Source: an uncultured Spirochaetaceae bacterium (lineage in GTDB: Bacteria > Spirochaetota > Spirochaetia > Sphaerochaetales > Sphaerochaetaceae). From it: 64,000 nucleotides of DNA. Under the pieces are notes generated by a model. That model was not told the DNA's origin. It worked only from the letters and a program-made list of their open reading frames with translations, and made no database searches. The translations under genes were made by a program, and so were the position numbers. Location of the stretch: the NCBI GenBank assembly GCA_944389145.1, contig CALXLH010000037.1, positions 47,002 through 111,001 of the forward strand. The letters run 5' to 3'. Shown here one piece after another: positions 52,747-62,531 of this stretch. The number at the start of each line of letters is the position of its first letter. Position 1 is the stretch's first letter.

Positions 52747-53466
52747 CTACTGCCTTTCCAGCCAAATCTCGCTGATCGTGTATTCCTTCTCCATGCCCTT
52801 GCGCTCGAACTTCGTCACAGGACGCCATGCGACGGGAGGGGCAAAGCCGCCGAACGGATTTCCGAGCATAGGCTCCGCCTGTGCCGTCTGGACGACCTCC
52901 TCGGCATACTCCTCCCAGTCAGTCACCATGTAGATGTATCCGCCCTTACGTAGCCTTGAGGCCAGAAGATGCATGAAGGGAAGCTGCATCAGCCTCCTCT
53001 TGTGATGCCTCTTCTTCGGCCATGGATCGGGAAAGAATATATGGAACCCCTCTACAGAGCCTTCGGGAATCATGCGCTCCAGCACCTCCACGGCATCAAA
53101 GCGGATTATCCTGACGTTATCCATATCATCATCGCCGATGGCCTTCAGCGTCTTCACGAATCCCTGCAGGAAGACCTCTATGCCGATATAGTTGAACTCA
53201 GGACGCCTCACTGCCATCTCACGCAGCGTGTCCCCCATCCCGAATCCGATCTCTATGATCACAGGCCTGGGCGTGGGAAAGAGCGATGAGTAGTCAAGAG
53301 GAGCGTCGCGGAAGAAGAAGCCATAGCGCGGCATATACCGCCGGACTGTCTCCTTCTCCTTATCGGTAAGGACGTTGTTGCGCAGCACGTAGCTCTTTAT
53401 CTTCCTCTCCTTACCCTCCCTGGTCTCGATCCTGCCTAATCCATCGAATAGCTCTTCGTCTGTCAC
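52747..53466 (-). CDS. trmB: tRNA (guanine-N7)-methyltransferase
   Basis: 239 residues. VIIEIGFGMGDTLREMA is SAM motif I, with NYIGIEVFLQGF next; FHIFFPDPWPKKRHHKRRLM is the TrmB signature. It makes m7G46 in tRNAs. An N-terminal extension (ETREGKERKIKSYVLR) is common in spirochaetes. Its start overlaps the mfd stop by 4 nt, suggesting co-transcription. Confidence 0.95.
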   Translation of the reverse strand: MTDEELFDGLGRIETREGKERKIKSYVLRNNVLTDKEKETVRRYMPRYGFFFRDAPLDYSSLFPTPRPVIIEIGFGMGDTLREMAVRRPEFNYIGIEVFLQGFVKTLKAIGDDDMDNVRIIRFDAVEVLERMIPEGSVEGFHIFFPDPWPKKRHHKRRLMQLPFMHLLASRLRKGGYIYMVTDWEEYAEEVVQTAQAEPMLGNPFGGFAPPVAWRPVTKFERKGMEKEYTISEIWLERQ

Positions 53467-56400
53467 AGAAGCCTCCTAAGCTGCTCAAGGATGAAGAGAG
53501 CCTTGTCCTTCAGGGAGACAGCGCTCGTCTGCATCCTCATCTTATCCATATGCCTTGAATCCATCTGCACCTTGCCATCAGCCTGGCGCAGCAGCGATAT
53601 GACCCTGTCGGGATTAAGCGCGGAGAGCCGCGAGAACTCGATCTCGACAACGCCTCCCCTCTCCGAGAGATGGTATATCGAGAGGCGCCGGCAGATGATC
53701 TTGATCTCCGCGATGCAGAAGAGGTTATCCACCTCCTCGCCCATCGTGCCATACCGGTTCTCAAGCTCGGCGCGCAGGCCCTCAAGCTGTCCCTCCGTAC
53801 GTACCGATGCGATCTTCTTATAGGCCTCGAACTTCATGGCAGGATCTGGGATGTAGCTGTCAGGGATGAAGCCTGAGTAATCAAGCTCAAGAAGCACATC
53901 CTCCTCCTTCTCCCCGCCATTGGATGTCAGGCGGTCGATCTCATCCTCCAGAAGACGCATATACATATCCAGCCCGACTGCCTCGAGATGCCCTGACTGT
54001 TCGCGGCCGAGGATGTTTCCCGCTCCCCTGATCTCCATATCCTTCATGGCGACCTTGAATCCTGAGCCAAGGGCGGTATTCTCTGAAAGCACGCGGAGAC
54101 GGCGTATGGCATCATCGTTGAGCTCCGAGCGATCCTTGTAGAGAAGGTAGCAGTAGGCCTGCCTATCGGAGCGCCCCACCCTTCCGCGCAGCTGGTAGAG
54201 CTGGGAAAGCCCGAAGCGGTCGGCATTATCTATGATTATCGTATTGACGTTCGGGATATCTATCCCGTTCTCGATGATCGTCGTGGAGACAAGCACCTGT
54301 ATGCCCTCATAGACGAAGCGGTGCATTATATCCTCCAGCTCCTCAGCCTCCATCTGCCCATGGGCATATTCCACTATCGCATATCTCACGGATGAGCGTA
54401 TCATCTGAGCCACATCCTCAAGGTCATCGATGCGGTTATGGAGATAGAACACCTGTCCGCCCCGCTCAAGCTCGTTCCTGATGGCCTCCGCCACCAGAGG
54501 GACTGAGAACTGCCCTATAGTCGTCTCGATCGGCTGCCTCTCACGGGGAGCGGTGGTAAGGAGAGACATGTCCCTGACCTTCAGCAGCGACATATAGAGC
54601 GTGCGCGGTATCGGGGTCGCGGAGAGCGTCAGCGAATCAACGTTCGTCTTCATCTGCTTGATCCGCTCCTTGTCCTTGACGCCGAAGCGCTGCTCCTCAT
54701 CGACGATAAGAAGCCCCAGATCCTTGAAATGAACGTTCTTCTGCAGGATCTTATGGGTACCGAAGAGGACATCCACGCTGCCCTCCTCCACCCCCTGCAG
54801 CACCTTGCGCTGATCGCGGGCGCTGACGAAGCGGGAGAGTATGCCAGCGGTCACGGGAAAGGATCCAAGGCGGCGGCGGAAGTTGTTGAAGTGCTGCTCG
54901 GCAAGGATCACGGTAGGAGCGAGGAATGCCACCTGCTTGCCGCTCATCACGGCCTTGAATGCCGCACGGAAGGCAATCTCAGTCTTGCCGTAGCCGACAT
55001 CGCCGCAGACAAGGCGATCCATGACCTTATCGCTCTCCATGTCACGCTTGATCTCATCGATGCACCTGAGCTGATCGGGAGTCTCGGAGAACGGGAACGC
55101 GGCCTCGAACTGCACCTGCCAGTCCTTGTCCTTATCGAATGGATAGCCGCGCGAGGCCTGCCGCTGGGCATAGAGATGGACCAGCTCCTGGGCAAGCTCC
55201 TGGGCATTCTTCAGAGCCTTCTCCTTCTTCTTCGTCCATCCCTGGGAGCCAAGCGCATCAAGCTTCGGAGGCCGGCCATCATTGCCGATATAATTCTCGA
55301 CGAGATCGGCCTGCTCTATAGGGACATAAAGGAACTCATCATTGGCATAGCGTATCTTGATATAGTCGCGCTCGGTGCGGCTTGACCTGACACGGTCGAT
55401 CTTCACGAAGCGTCCGATGCCGTAGTTCACATGGACGACGTAATCCCCTTCCTTGAGCTCAACGAATGAATCAAGGGGGGACGAGACGGTCTCGACGATG
55501 CTCTTGGACCGTGACCTGCGCCTGCCGAATATCTCCCCATCGAGCACGACCATCAGGGAAATGGCCTCGATCTGGAAGCCCGAGGACACCTCAGATATCC
55601 CGATATCCACGGCAAAGTCGCCGAGGACGTTCTCAAGCCTCTCCTTCTGTACCTCGGACGGGGCCATCACCACCACGCGCCAGCCGTTCTTCAGGAGCCC
55701 TGTGAGATCATCCTTGAAGTACCTTACATTACCGAAGTACGAACGGGATGGCGATATCGAGAAATGCAGATACTCCGGAGATGAGATGTCATGTATGATG
55801 AAGGCAGAGCGGAGCGACTCCGAAAAGCCTTCCCACGGCAGCAGGAGCTTCTCCGGAAGCGTTGCCTTCTCATCTTCCTTATAAGCCTCGCGGAACCTCG
55901 CCTTGGCCTCATTCTGCATCGCCCGCCATGAAGTGCCGATCCTCTCCATGCCGGAAAGGATGAAGTAGTCATCGGGCCCTATGTAGCTCTCCATCGTGGT
56001 CATGAGGGGACTCTCGCTCCCTGATATCATCGGGATATCCACGCGGGAGAATTCCTTATGGGCCTTCTGCGTCATAGGGTCGAACGACGCGATCCTCTCG
56101 ATGCTGTCCCAGTCGGCATAGAGCCTTACGGGTTCCTCCGCGGAGAACGGAAATACGTCCATCACCTCTCCGCGGATTGAGAAAGAGCCCATCTCGAAGC
56201 AGGATGATGAGCGGAAATAGCCAGCCCCAGCCAGCTCCTGGGCCAGCTTCTCTGGCTCGAACGGATCGCCTTTGCGTATCCTGATGGTAAGGCGGTCGAG
56301 GGAATCGGGAGAGACGACGGGAGAGACGAACGACCTGAGGGAGGCGATGATGATCCCTTCCTTGAGGAACCGTATCGAATCGAGAGCCTTCTTCTGCGCG

Positions 56401-56693
56401 TACTCCGATGAGGAGGATGTATATGCCGAATAGAGCTGCTTGCCGCTTGATGGCAGGAGGACCGCATCCTCGCAGTCAATGTCATCATAGAGAGATGAGG
56501 CAGCCTCATCCGTCGCGGCTATGACGAATACGCGGCCCTTCCTGCGCCTCTGCACGATACGGACGGCAGATGAGAGCGGATAGAGATCAAGCCCATCGGC
56601 ACGGACGATGCCACCCCTGCCCTTCTGGAAGAGGGAGGGTCCCATCACGCTCTCGATATATCCTGAGACAAGCCTATCTATGTTCCTGTCCAC
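53463..56693 (-). CDS. mfd: Transcription-repair coupling factor
   Basis: 1076 residues. N-terminal UvrB-homology region, the RNA polymerase-interaction domain ([15 protein letters not shown]), translocase with Walker [18 protein letters not shown] box and [11 protein letters not shown], the TRG motif region, then the TRCF C-terminal domain. Slightly short of the usual 1150. The start is taken as GTG 56693 since an open frame to 57053 would run antisense through the divergent gene, and a near-consensus promoter ends 7 nt before this GTG. Confidence 0.92.
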   Translation of the reverse strand: MDRNIDRLVSGYIESVMGPSLFQKGRGGIVRADGLDLYPLSSAVRIVQRRRKGRVFVIAATDEAASSLYDDIDCEDAVLLPSSGKQLYSAYTSSSSEYAQKKALDSIRFLKEGIIIASLRSFVSPVVSPDSLDRLTIRIRKGDPFEPEKLAQELAGAGYFRSSSCFEMGSFSIRGEVMDVFPFSAEEPVRLYADWDSIERIASFDPMTQKAHKEFSRVDIPMISGSESPLMTTMESYIGPDDYFILSGMERIGTSWRAMQNEAKARFREAYKEDEKATLPEKLLLPWEGFSESLRSAFIIHDISSPEYLHFSISPSRSYFGNVRYFKDDLTGLLKNGWRVVVMAPSEVQKERLENVLGDFAVDIGISEVSSGFQIEAISLMVVLDGEIFGRRRSRSKSIVETVSSPLDSFVELKEGDYVVHVNYGIGRFVKIDRVRSSRTERDYIKIRYANDEFLYVPIEQADLVENYIGNDGRPPKLDALGSQGWTKKKEKALKNAQELAQELVHLYAQRQASRGYPFDKDKDWQVQFEAAFPFSETPDQLRCIDEIKRDMESDKVMDRLVCGDVGYGKTEIAFRAAFKAVMSGKQVAFLAPTVILAEQHFNNFRRRLGSFPVTAGILSRFVSARDQRKVLQGVEEGSVDVLFGTHKILQKNVHFKDLGLLIVDEEQRFGVKDKERIKQMKTNVDSLTLSATPIPRTLYMSLLKVRDMSLLTTAPRERQPIETTIGQFSVPLVAEAIRNELERGGQVFYLHNRIDDLEDVAQMIRSSVRYAIVEYAHGQMEAEELEDIMHRFVYEGIQVLVSTTIIENGIDIPNVNTIIIDNADRFGLSQLYQLRGRVGRSDRQAYCYLLYKDRSELNDDAIRRLRVLSENTALGSGFKVAMKDMEIRGAGNILGREQSGHLEAVGLDMYMRLLEDEIDRLTSNGGEKEEDVLLELDYSGFIPDSYIPDPAMKFEAYKKIASVRTEGQLEGLRAELENRYGTMGEEVDNLFCIAEIKIICRRLSIYHLSERGGVVEIEFSRLSALNPDRVISLLRQADGKVQMDSRHMDKMRMQTSAVSLKDKALFILEQLRRLL

Positions 56694-56700
56694 GCGTCCG

Positions 56701-56729
56701 AATATAAATGATATGGGGAAAGGTATCAA
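56701..56729 (-). promoter_or_regulatory. Promoter of mfd, leaderless GTG start
   Basis: Minus strand TTGATA (56729-56724), 17-nt spacer, TATATT (56706-56701), 7 nt before GTG 56693. Confidence 0.65.
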
Positions 56730-56751
56730 CAAGGATCCGGCCCGGCGTCTG

Positions 56752-56780
56752 TTGATTGATGCAAGGCCTGAAGATAGAAT
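56752..56780 (+). promoter_or_regulatory. Promoter of the inositol-monophosphatase-like gene, leaderless
   Basis: TTGATT (56752-56757), 17-nt spacer, TAGAAT (56775-56780), 7 nt before ATG 56788. No Shine-Dalgarno. Confidence 0.65.
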
Positions 56781-56787
56781 GGACAGC

Positions 56788-57591
56788 ATGAATCTGGATC
56801 CAGAGAAGCTCGATGCGATCGCGGCAGCCGTCCGTGACGCAGGACGATATGCATATGAGAGGCAGGGCGACGTGCGGCGCACCTTCAAGAAGGATGGCTC
56901 GGTACTTACCGATGTGGATATGGCCATAAGCCATAGCCTCATCACAAGGATACATGACCTCTTTCCAGGAGCCGCGGTGATCAGCGAGGAAGAGGAGACC
57001 GATGCATCCAGGGATGCGGAATGGACATTCATACTAGATCCGGTGGATGGCACCGACGTCTACTCGCAGGGACTGCCATCATTCGCGGTATCGCTGGGAG
57101 TGCTTGATAGCGAGAGGCGCCCCGTTGGGGCCTACATAGCCGCACCCCGCTTCGGCATAGCCACGGAAGAGATGATGGTACGACTCGATCCAGGGAAGAG
57201 GCCGCTGCTGAACGGAAGGGAGATCGTCCTTTCCGCTGGCAAGGACCGCATAGAGGAGATCACGATGAGCTCAAAGGCCTTCAGGTATCTCGATTTCTCC
57301 CGCTATACCGGAAAGATAAGGGTCCTTGGCTCCTCGATACTGCATCTCATCGCTCCGGCCGTCTTCAGCTCCATACAGGGCTGCATCACCCTCTCATGCT
57401 ACGTCTGGGACATGGTCTCATCCCATGCAGTGATCCGCAGCCTGGGAATGGACGCGGTATTCAGCGATGGCTCTCCGGTGGAATATGATGATGCGTTCCT
57501 GATCGAGAAGAAGGCGCTCAAGGCCCCGCTCTACGCCGGAAGCAGGGAGGCGCGGGAAGGACTCAGGAGGATGCTACCACCTCTTCGATGA
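56788..57591 (+). CDS. Inositol monophosphatase-family phosphatase
   Basis: 267 residues. FIG-superfamily motifs: ISEEEE (metal Glu), DPVDGTDVY (metal Asp pair) and YVWDMVSSHAV (third Asp). Cleaves small phosphomonoesters such as myo-inositol-1-phosphate or PAP with Mg. The ATG at 56788 (MNLDPEKL) is chosen from promoter position; 56779 is an alternative, and the longer frame overlaps mfd. Its 3' end overlaps the NTPase gene by 29 nt. Confidence 0.85.
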   Translation: MNLDPEKLDAIAAAVRDAGRYAYERQGDVRRTFKKDGSVLTDVDMAISHSLITRIHDLFPGAAVISEEEETDASRDAEWTFILDPVDGTDVYSQGLPSFAVSLGVLDSERRPVGAYIAAPRFGIATEEMMVRLDPGKRPLLNGREIVLSAGKDRIEEITMSSKAFRYLDFSRYTGKIRVLGSSILHLIAPAVFSSIQGCITLSCYVWDMVSSHAVIRSLGMDAVFSDGSPVEYDDAFLIEKKALKAPLYAGSREAREGLRRMLPPLR

Positions 57592-58003
57592 TGGCCTCGC
57601 GGATGGAGAAGGCCTCCATCACGATGCCGATGAACGCATCGCGCACGGTGATGATCAGATCCACGTCGCGCTCCGTAAGCTCCCGCAGCGCCGGCGCGAA
57701 GCCTCCGCCGCCACACTCAAGGCGTCCGACCTCATCGATGATGACGATTCCTGAATCCAGGGAGAGGAGATGCTCATTCGCCATATCGAAGGCAGCCTGG
57801 TCATAGCTCCAGCATCCGATCCTGTCCGGATACAGAGGAAGGGAGGACATCAGAGGCCATTTCTCCCCGCTCTCCACGGAGCGAAGGATGTATCCATCAT
57901 CAGAGGCCGGGGATATAAAGCCGGATGCGCCATGGCAATATGATGAGGCGCGTGTAGTCTTCCCTGCTCCCCTGCCCCCAGTTATGATCCTACAGCTCCT
58001 CAT
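57563..58003 (-). CDS. P-loop NTPase (THEP1/NTPase_1-like)
   Basis: 146 residues. Walker A TGGRGAGKTT at residues 7-16 and Walker B IVIIDEVGRLE are typical of the small nucleoside-triphosphatase family. It may hydrolyse NTPs; true role unknown. The start (MRSCRII) lies inside the end of the ACT gene, 14 nt before its stop codon finishes, with GGAGG upstream. Probably co-transcribed with it. Confidence 0.78.
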   Translation of the reverse strand: MRSCRIITGGRGAGKTTRASSYCHGASGFISPASDDGYILRSVESGEKWPLMSSLPLYPDRIGCWSYDQAAFDMANEHLLSLDSGIVIIDEVGRLECGGGGFAPALRELTERDVDLIITVRDAFIGIVMEAFSIREAIIEEVVASS

Positions 58004-58649
58004 CGAGGAACGCCTCCAGCGCCTCATATGCCTTAAGGCTGTCCTCTCTCCTGATGACGAATGTCAGGACGTTCATCGTAGATACGATCTCTATTATGTT
58101 GATATTCTCCCAGGCGAGCTTGCGTACGGCAAGGTAGAGTATGCCGGGCGTCTGCAGGAAGTCCCCATGGAAGACGATCGTCAGGGCCACCAGGTCAGAA
58201 TAGCGATGGACGATCCGCTGTCCCCTGGTAAGCTCATCGACCGCATCGCGGTGGTTCTCGCTGACGGCAAGGGTTATCTCATGGGAACCGAGGGTTATGT
58301 TCAGGAAGTCTCCCTGATCGGGCCGGACGATGCCGTACAGCTCCGAGAGGCGCGGCATGAATGAATCGTCACGGGAGAAGTTGACATCGTAGATATTGGT
58401 CTTCATCTGTATCTCGTAGTCTATCCGTCCCTTTGCCGCCCCCTTCTCAGCCTCCTTGAGCTCATCTGCATAGCGCCTGATGGCCATGACGACAGCGGCG
58501 GTATTCACGCTCTCCCCATACATCGCCTCGACCTTGGGCTGTATCGACTTGGCGAGGTTCGAGAACGATATGACATCCTGGATCAGCATCTCAGAGATGA
58601 ATGGACTGCGGTTTATGATCGTCTTTACGGCTGCTGCTACTGAGGCCAT
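57990..58649 (-). CDS. ACT domain-containing protein of unknown function
   Basis: 219 residues. The C-terminal part (PGILYLAVRKLAWENINIIEIVSTMNVLTFVI) is an ACT-like fold, related to the regulatory end of aspartate kinase; the N-terminal half is helical (ISEMLIQDVISFSNLAKSIQP) and could be a winged-helix-like module. No catalytic site seen. Such proteins may sense amino acids. GGAG precedes the ATG by 7 nt. Confidence 0.7.
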   Translation of the reverse strand: MASVAAAVKTIINRSPFISEMLIQDVISFSNLAKSIQPKVEAMYGESVNTAAVVMAIRRYADELKEAEKGAAKGRIDYEIQMKTNIYDVNFSRDDSFMPRLSELYGIVRPDQGDFLNITLGSHEITLAVSENHRDAVDELTRGQRIVHRYSDLVALTIVFHGDFLQTPGILYLAVRKLAWENINIIEIVSTMNVLTFVIRREDSLKAYEALEAFLDEEL

Positions 58650-58791
58650 GCCAACTCCTATGTTATTAATCTAACGTATTGTTATCTTTATAACATACAA
58701 GACCGGAGAAGAACAATACGCGGAAAAGGCAGGATGCAGCAAGGAAAAGACGCGCCTTGATCATATTCCCCTGTAATTCCCCACTCCGTTG

Positions 58792-58800
58792 TGGTAACAT
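58792..58800 (+). promoter_or_regulatory. Extended -10 of nrdR, leaderless
   Basis: TGgTAACAT, 6 nt before the ATG of nrdR. No Shine-Dalgarno. Confidence 0.55.
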
Positions 58801-58806
58801 CCTTCT

Positions 58807-59268
58807 ATGCACTGCCCTAGATGTGGAATGGATAACGACAAGGTACTGGAATCGAGATCGAACAAGGATGGCACGGCTATCAGGAGACGGCGTGAATGCC
58901 TTGAATGCGGCCACCGCTTCACGAGCTATGAGAGGATAGAGGAGAAGCCGATCATGGTCATCAAGAAGGATGGCCGCCATCAGCCCTTCGATATCGGGAA
59001 GGTAGAGCGAGGCATCAGGCAGTGCACGGAGAAGCTTGCCATCTCACAGGATGACATCGACCGCATCCTGAAGAACATCGAGGATAACGTATACCGCATC
59101 GCGGGAAGCCGGAACACGATCACGAGCCAGGAGGTCGGGGAGGAGACGCTGAGGCAGCTCTACCCCGTATCCCGGGTGGCGTATGTACGCTTCGCGTCGG
59201 TATACAGGGCATTCGATGACCTGGATCAGTTCATCAAGGAGATCGAGAGGCTTGCGGACAGGAGCTAG
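58807..59268 (+). CDS. nrdR: Ribonucleotide reductase regulator NrdR
   Basis: 153 residues, usual length. Zinc ribbon with CPRC (Cys3, Cys6) and CLEC, the basic RRRRECLECGHRFTSYER, then the ATP-cone (VIKKDGRHQPFDIGKVERGI). It represses nrd genes when dATP is bound. No NrdR box is evident at its own promoter. It converges with dgt, overlapping by 4 nt. Confidence 0.97.
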   Translation: MHCPRCGMDNDKVLESRSNKDGTAIRRRRECLECGHRFTSYERIEEKPIMVIKKDGRHQPFDIGKVERGIRQCTEKLAISQDDIDRILKNIEDNVYRIAGSRNTITSQEVGEETLRQLYPVSRVAYVRFASVYRAFDDLDQFIKEIERLADRS

Positions 59269-60425
59269 CGCTCGGAGGCATCGAACCAGCGTCCGGTGAT
59301 GCTCTGCTCTATCTCCTCATTCAGATGATCCGGCTTGAGTATCTCGTTGGCGCAGTCCAGGGCGAAGTTGTCCGTCATGCCTGCCACGTAATCGATGATC
59401 ATCCTGCTGTCGCTTCCCTCCCTATCGATATACTTCTGATGCATATCCTGGATATGGTTGCAGAATCCGGCAGCAAGCATGTTATGCTCGGCCATGTATC
59501 CCCTGCGATCAAGGCCATATGATGAATACAGCTCCTCAAGGTAATCCATGATCAGCCGCAAGAGGCGCGTGAAGTAGCGCGTGTAGCCGTTGAGTATCTC
59601 TGAGCGGTATATGTTCTCGTAGTTGAAGGCGCTGAATGCCTCCACCGCCTCGAACACGGAAGGAGAGAATCCTATCCCATCCTCATCAGAGGCTCCTGAG
59701 ATTATATCCTGCACAAGGGTGTTGATGATCTCTCCGTTAGTGCTTCCGAGGCGCTCGCGCACGATTAAGGGAAGCTCCTTGCCCTTCAGGAGGCCAAGCC
59801 TGTAGGCATCCTCATAATCGCGCCCGAGATATGCGATCGAATCGGAGAAGCGGACCACCGCGCCCTCATAGGTCGCGGGAATCAGCCCCTCCCTCTCCGT
59901 GATGCTGCCAAGGTCCCGTACCCTGAATGTCGGATGGATCCTCATCCTCAGGCTCTCGCCGTTGTGGCATACGATGCCGTCACGAACCGCGTATGTGAGG
60001 TTGAGTCCCTTGCCATGCTCTGCGAGGAAGTCGACGACACGCAGCGAGTTCACCTCATGCTCGAACGCGCCGAGCCCCCTTTCCTCAGACAGCTTCGATA
60101 TTATCCTCTCCCCTACATGGCCGAATGGCGTGTGTCCCAGATCATGGCCCATGCCGATCGCCCAGGCAAGCTCAGAGTCCAGCCCGAGGGGGCGGCAGAT
60201 CGAGGAGGCGATGGACGCGACATGCAGCACATGCTCCATCCTCGTGCAGATATGGTCGTTCGAAGGTGCGAAGAAGACCTGCGTCTTGTGCTTGAGGCGC
60301 CTGAATGGCGATGAGTGGATGATCGCGGTGGTATCGCGGTAATACGGACCTCGCGAATCCTCCGCCCTTTCCCGTCCGCGCCTCTTGAAGGCTTCTTCCA
60401 TCTCCTTGTCCGTGTGCAGTATCAT
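59265..60425 (-). CDS. dgt: Deoxyguanosinetriphosphate triphosphohydrolase-like HD protein
   Basis: 386 residues. HD-domain ligands: RMEHVLHVASIAS (His), GHDLGHTPFGHVGE (HD) and FSDSIAYLGRDYEDA (Asp). SSPFRRLKHKTQVF at the N-terminus is typical of dNTPases. It hydrolyses dNTPs to nucleoside and triphosphate, opposing ribonucleotide reductase; its neighbour nrdR regulates the same pool. Confidence 0.92.
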   Translation of the reverse strand: MILHTDKEMEEAFKRRGRERAEDSRGPYYRDTTAIIHSSPFRRLKHKTQVFFAPSNDHICTRMEHVLHVASIASSICRPLGLDSELAWAIGMGHDLGHTPFGHVGERIISKLSEERGLGAFEHEVNSLRVVDFLAEHGKGLNLTYAVRDGIVCHNGESLRMRIHPTFRVRDLGSITEREGLIPATYEGAVVRFSDSIAYLGRDYEDAYRLGLLKGKELPLIVRERLGSTNGEIINTLVQDIISGASDEDGIGFSPSVFEAVEAFSAFNYENIYRSEILNGYTRYFTRLLRLIMDYLEELYSSYGLDRRGYMAEHNMLAAGFCNHIQDMHQKYIDREGSDSRMIIDYVAGMTDNFALDCANEILKPDHLNEEIEQSITGRWFDASER

Positions 60426-60431
60426 GGGAAT

Positions 60432-60440
60432 ATGCTACCA
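60432..60440 (-). promoter_or_regulatory. Extended -10 of dgt, leaderless
   Basis: Minus strand TGgTAGCAT, 6 nt before the ATG at 60425. No Shine-Dalgarno. TTCAGT at 60460-60455 is a weak -35. Confidence 0.55.
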
Positions 60441-60461
60441 TAGAGACCGAGGAGACTGAAG

Positions 60462-60911
60462 ATGATCGTATACATCATTCCGATAACCGCCCTGCTTCTT
60501 ACATTCATGTCACTCCTCGCAAGCCTGAGATTCATATTCTCACGGCAGGGCCTGTACTGGGTCTTCCCTGCGATCATCTCGCTCCTGCTGTTCTTCCAGA
60601 ACCTCGAGAGGCTGCTGATGCTGGGAGAGGCGGGCATAACCTCGTTCGAATACAGCTTCTCGAACTTCTCGCCGTTCATCCTCGCCTTCCTCTGGTACAT
60701 GATGATCGTCGTATTCCACTATGCGCTGAAGAAGACCATCACGGAGAACAGGTTCGAGAATGACTCGGTCAAGAACAGGGCCGAGGCGGAATACCTTGAG
60801 AAATACGAAGCGAGGATGAGGAAGAAGAGCAGGAAGATGAAGGCGGAAGACGACAGCAACAGCGCTTCGATACCATCGGTTCCGGAGTACAGGACACCCT
60901 CTGACGATTGA
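60462..60911 (+). CDS. Hypothetical membrane protein, three helices and charged tail
   Basis: 149 residues. Three hydrophobic segments (about residues 3-25, 33-52 and 70-90) then a charged, coiled-coil-like tail (EYLEKYEARMRKKSRKMKAED) and a Ser/Pro-rich end. No family recognised. GAGGAG precedes the ATG. It lies between dgt and aroK, and its stop region contains the aroK promoter. Confidence 0.65.
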   Translation: MIVYIIPITALLLTFMSLLASLRFIFSRQGLYWVFPAIISLLLFFQNLERLLMLGEAGITSFEYSFSNFSPFILAFLWYMMIVVFHYALKKTITENRFENDSVKNRAEAEYLEKYEARMRKKSRKMKAEDDSNSASIPSVPEYRTPSDD

Positions 60912-60937
60912 TGATCAGCGGCAGTTGATGGTACGAT
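60908..60937 (+). promoter_or_regulatory. Promoter of aroK, near-leaderless
   Basis: TTGATG (60908-60913), 18-nt spacer, TACGAT (60932-60937) with TG upstream, 9 nt before the ATG. No Shine-Dalgarno. Confidence 0.55.
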
Positions 60938-60946
60938 TGCCCTATT

Positions 60947-61474
60947 ATGGCGAGATTCTACTTCGTAGGCATAAAGCATTCCGGAAAGACCACGCAGGCG
61001 CGCCTTGCCGCGGCGCTTCTCGGCATGGAGTATAGAGATGCCGATGACCTCGTGCTTCAAGGGCTCTCAGGAGAGACGATCAGGGAGGCATACAGGAGAG
61101 AGGGAAAGGAGGCGTTCGCGCGCCGTGAGCTCGAGGCCGTCTCCAGCTTCATAGGGAGTCATGGCTCATTCATACTCTCGCTCGGGGGCGGTGCCTCTGA
61201 CAGCAAGGCCCTGATGGATCTGATGAAGGAAAGCGGCAAGATCATCTACCTGACGCGGAAGGAGGAGGCGATGCTTCCCGTGATACTCCGCCATGGCATT
61301 CCGCCGTTCCTGGATGAGAATGACATCGAAGGCTCGTTCCATGCGCTCTACGAAAGGCGCGATGCGATATACCGCAGCTATGCGGATCTCATCATAGACC
61401 TTGGCCCCTATGGGGATAAGGAGGAGACCGCGAGGCGGACCGTCGCGGCCCTGAAGGAGGAATACGATGTCTAG
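60947..61474 (+). CDS. aroK: Shikimate kinase
   Basis: 175 residues. Walker A GIKHSGKTT at residues 8-16, substrate DADDL (Asp), the second Arg region REGKEAFARRELEAV and LSLGGGASDS are in the expected order. It phosphorylates shikimate with ATP. The stop overlaps the aroC start by 8 nt. Confidence 0.9.
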   Translation: MARFYFVGIKHSGKTTQARLAAALLGMEYRDADDLVLQGLSGETIREAYRREGKEAFARRELEAVSSFIGSHGSFILSLGGGASDSKALMDLMKESGKIIYLTRKEEAMLPVILRHGIPPFLDENDIEGSFHALYERRDAIYRSYADLIIDLGPYGDKEETARRTVAALKEEYDV

Positions 61475-62531
61475 CTCGATCGGAAGGATATTCACGCTTA
61501 CCACGTTCGGAGAGTCGCACGGAGATGCGATCGGAGGTATCATAGACGGCTTTCCCGCAGGTATCGCGATAGATCGCGAGGGAATAAGGGCGGAGATGGC
61601 GCGTCGGCGTCCAGGCAGCACGAGGCTCGGCACCGCGAGGAACGAGCAGGATGAGGTGAGGATACTCTCAGGCATCTATGAAGGCGTCAGCACTGGAGCC
61701 CCTATCGGCTTCATGATAGAGAATGCCAGCCAGATCTCCAGCCACTACGATGATATAGCCCATAAGTTCCGGCCGGGTCATGCAGACTACACGTTCCAGA
61801 TGAAGTACGGGATACGCGATCCGCGTGGAGGGGGACGGTCCTCGGGAAGGGAGACCGCGTGCCGCGTGTTCGCTGGGGCCCTTGCCAAGCAGCTCCTTGC
61901 AAGGGAGGGCATAGCCATAAGCGCCGCAGTCACGGCAGTCGGAGGCGTCAAGGCATCATCATATGAATGGAAGCCTCCGTTCCCTGCTCCGCTCTATGCC
62001 CCGATATGCCCGGAGCTTGAGGCCATGATAAAGGCGATCGAGGACGCCAAGGCAGACTCTGACAGCGTGGGAGGCATCATAGAGTGCCATGCCGATGGCG
62101 TTCCCGCGGGACTTGGAGACCCGGTATTCGACAAGCTCGATGCGATGCTCGCGCGTGCCATACTCTCGATCGGAGCCGTGAAGGGCATAGAATTCGGCTC
62201 GGGCTTCGAGAGTGCCGCGATGAGAGGAAGCGAGAACAACGACCAGATGAGGATGAAGGACGGCAATCCTTCCTTCCTCACGAACAACGCAGGCGGGATC
62301 CTCGGAGGGATATCCACCGGAGAGAGGATCATCCTGCGTGCCGCGGTGAAGCCTACCCCATCCATCTCGAAGGAGCAGCTCACGATCACCGATGCATCCG
62401 AGGATACGACGATCTCGGTCAAGGGCCGCCATGATCCCTCGATAGTGCCGCGGGCGGTAGTGGTGGTAGAGGCGATGACCGCGCTGACGATAGCAGATGC
62501 GCTGCTGGCACGGAGGTGCTATGAGCGATAG
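61467..62531 (+). CDS. aroC: Chorismate synthase
   Basis: 354 residues. FTLTTFGESHGDAIGGIIDG, RRPGSTRLGTARNEQDEV, HKFRPGHADYTF and GGGRSSGRETACRV are the family signatures; NAGGILGGISTG binds FMN. It makes chorismate from EPSP. GGAGGAAT precedes the ATG within aroK. Overlap with the next gene is 11 nt. Confidence 0.97.
   Translation: MSSSIGRIFTLTTFGESHGDAIGGIIDGFPAGIAIDREGIRAEMARRRPGSTRLGTARNEQDEVRILSGIYEGVSTGAPIGFMIENASQISSHYDDIAHKFRPGHADYTFQMKYGIRDPRGGGRSSGRETACRVFAGALAKQLLAREGIAISAAVTAVGGVKASSYEWKPPFPAPLYAPICPELEAMIKAIEDAKADSDSVGGIIECHADGVPAGLGDPVFDKLDAMLARAILSIGAVKGIEFGSGFESAAMRGSENNDQMRMKDGNPSFLTNNAGGILGGISTGERIILRAAVKPTPSISKEQLTITDASEDTTISVKGRHDPSIVPRAVVVVEAMTALTIADALLARRCYER

Noticed and set aside
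54729..55385. 218-codon plus-strand frame opposite mfd
   Set aside because: Antisense of helicase motifs, no independent support.
53463..57053. 1196-residue mfd frame starting at 57053
   Set aside because: The extra 120 residues are Ser/Arg-rich antisense of the IMPase-like gene, and both promoters lie inside it.
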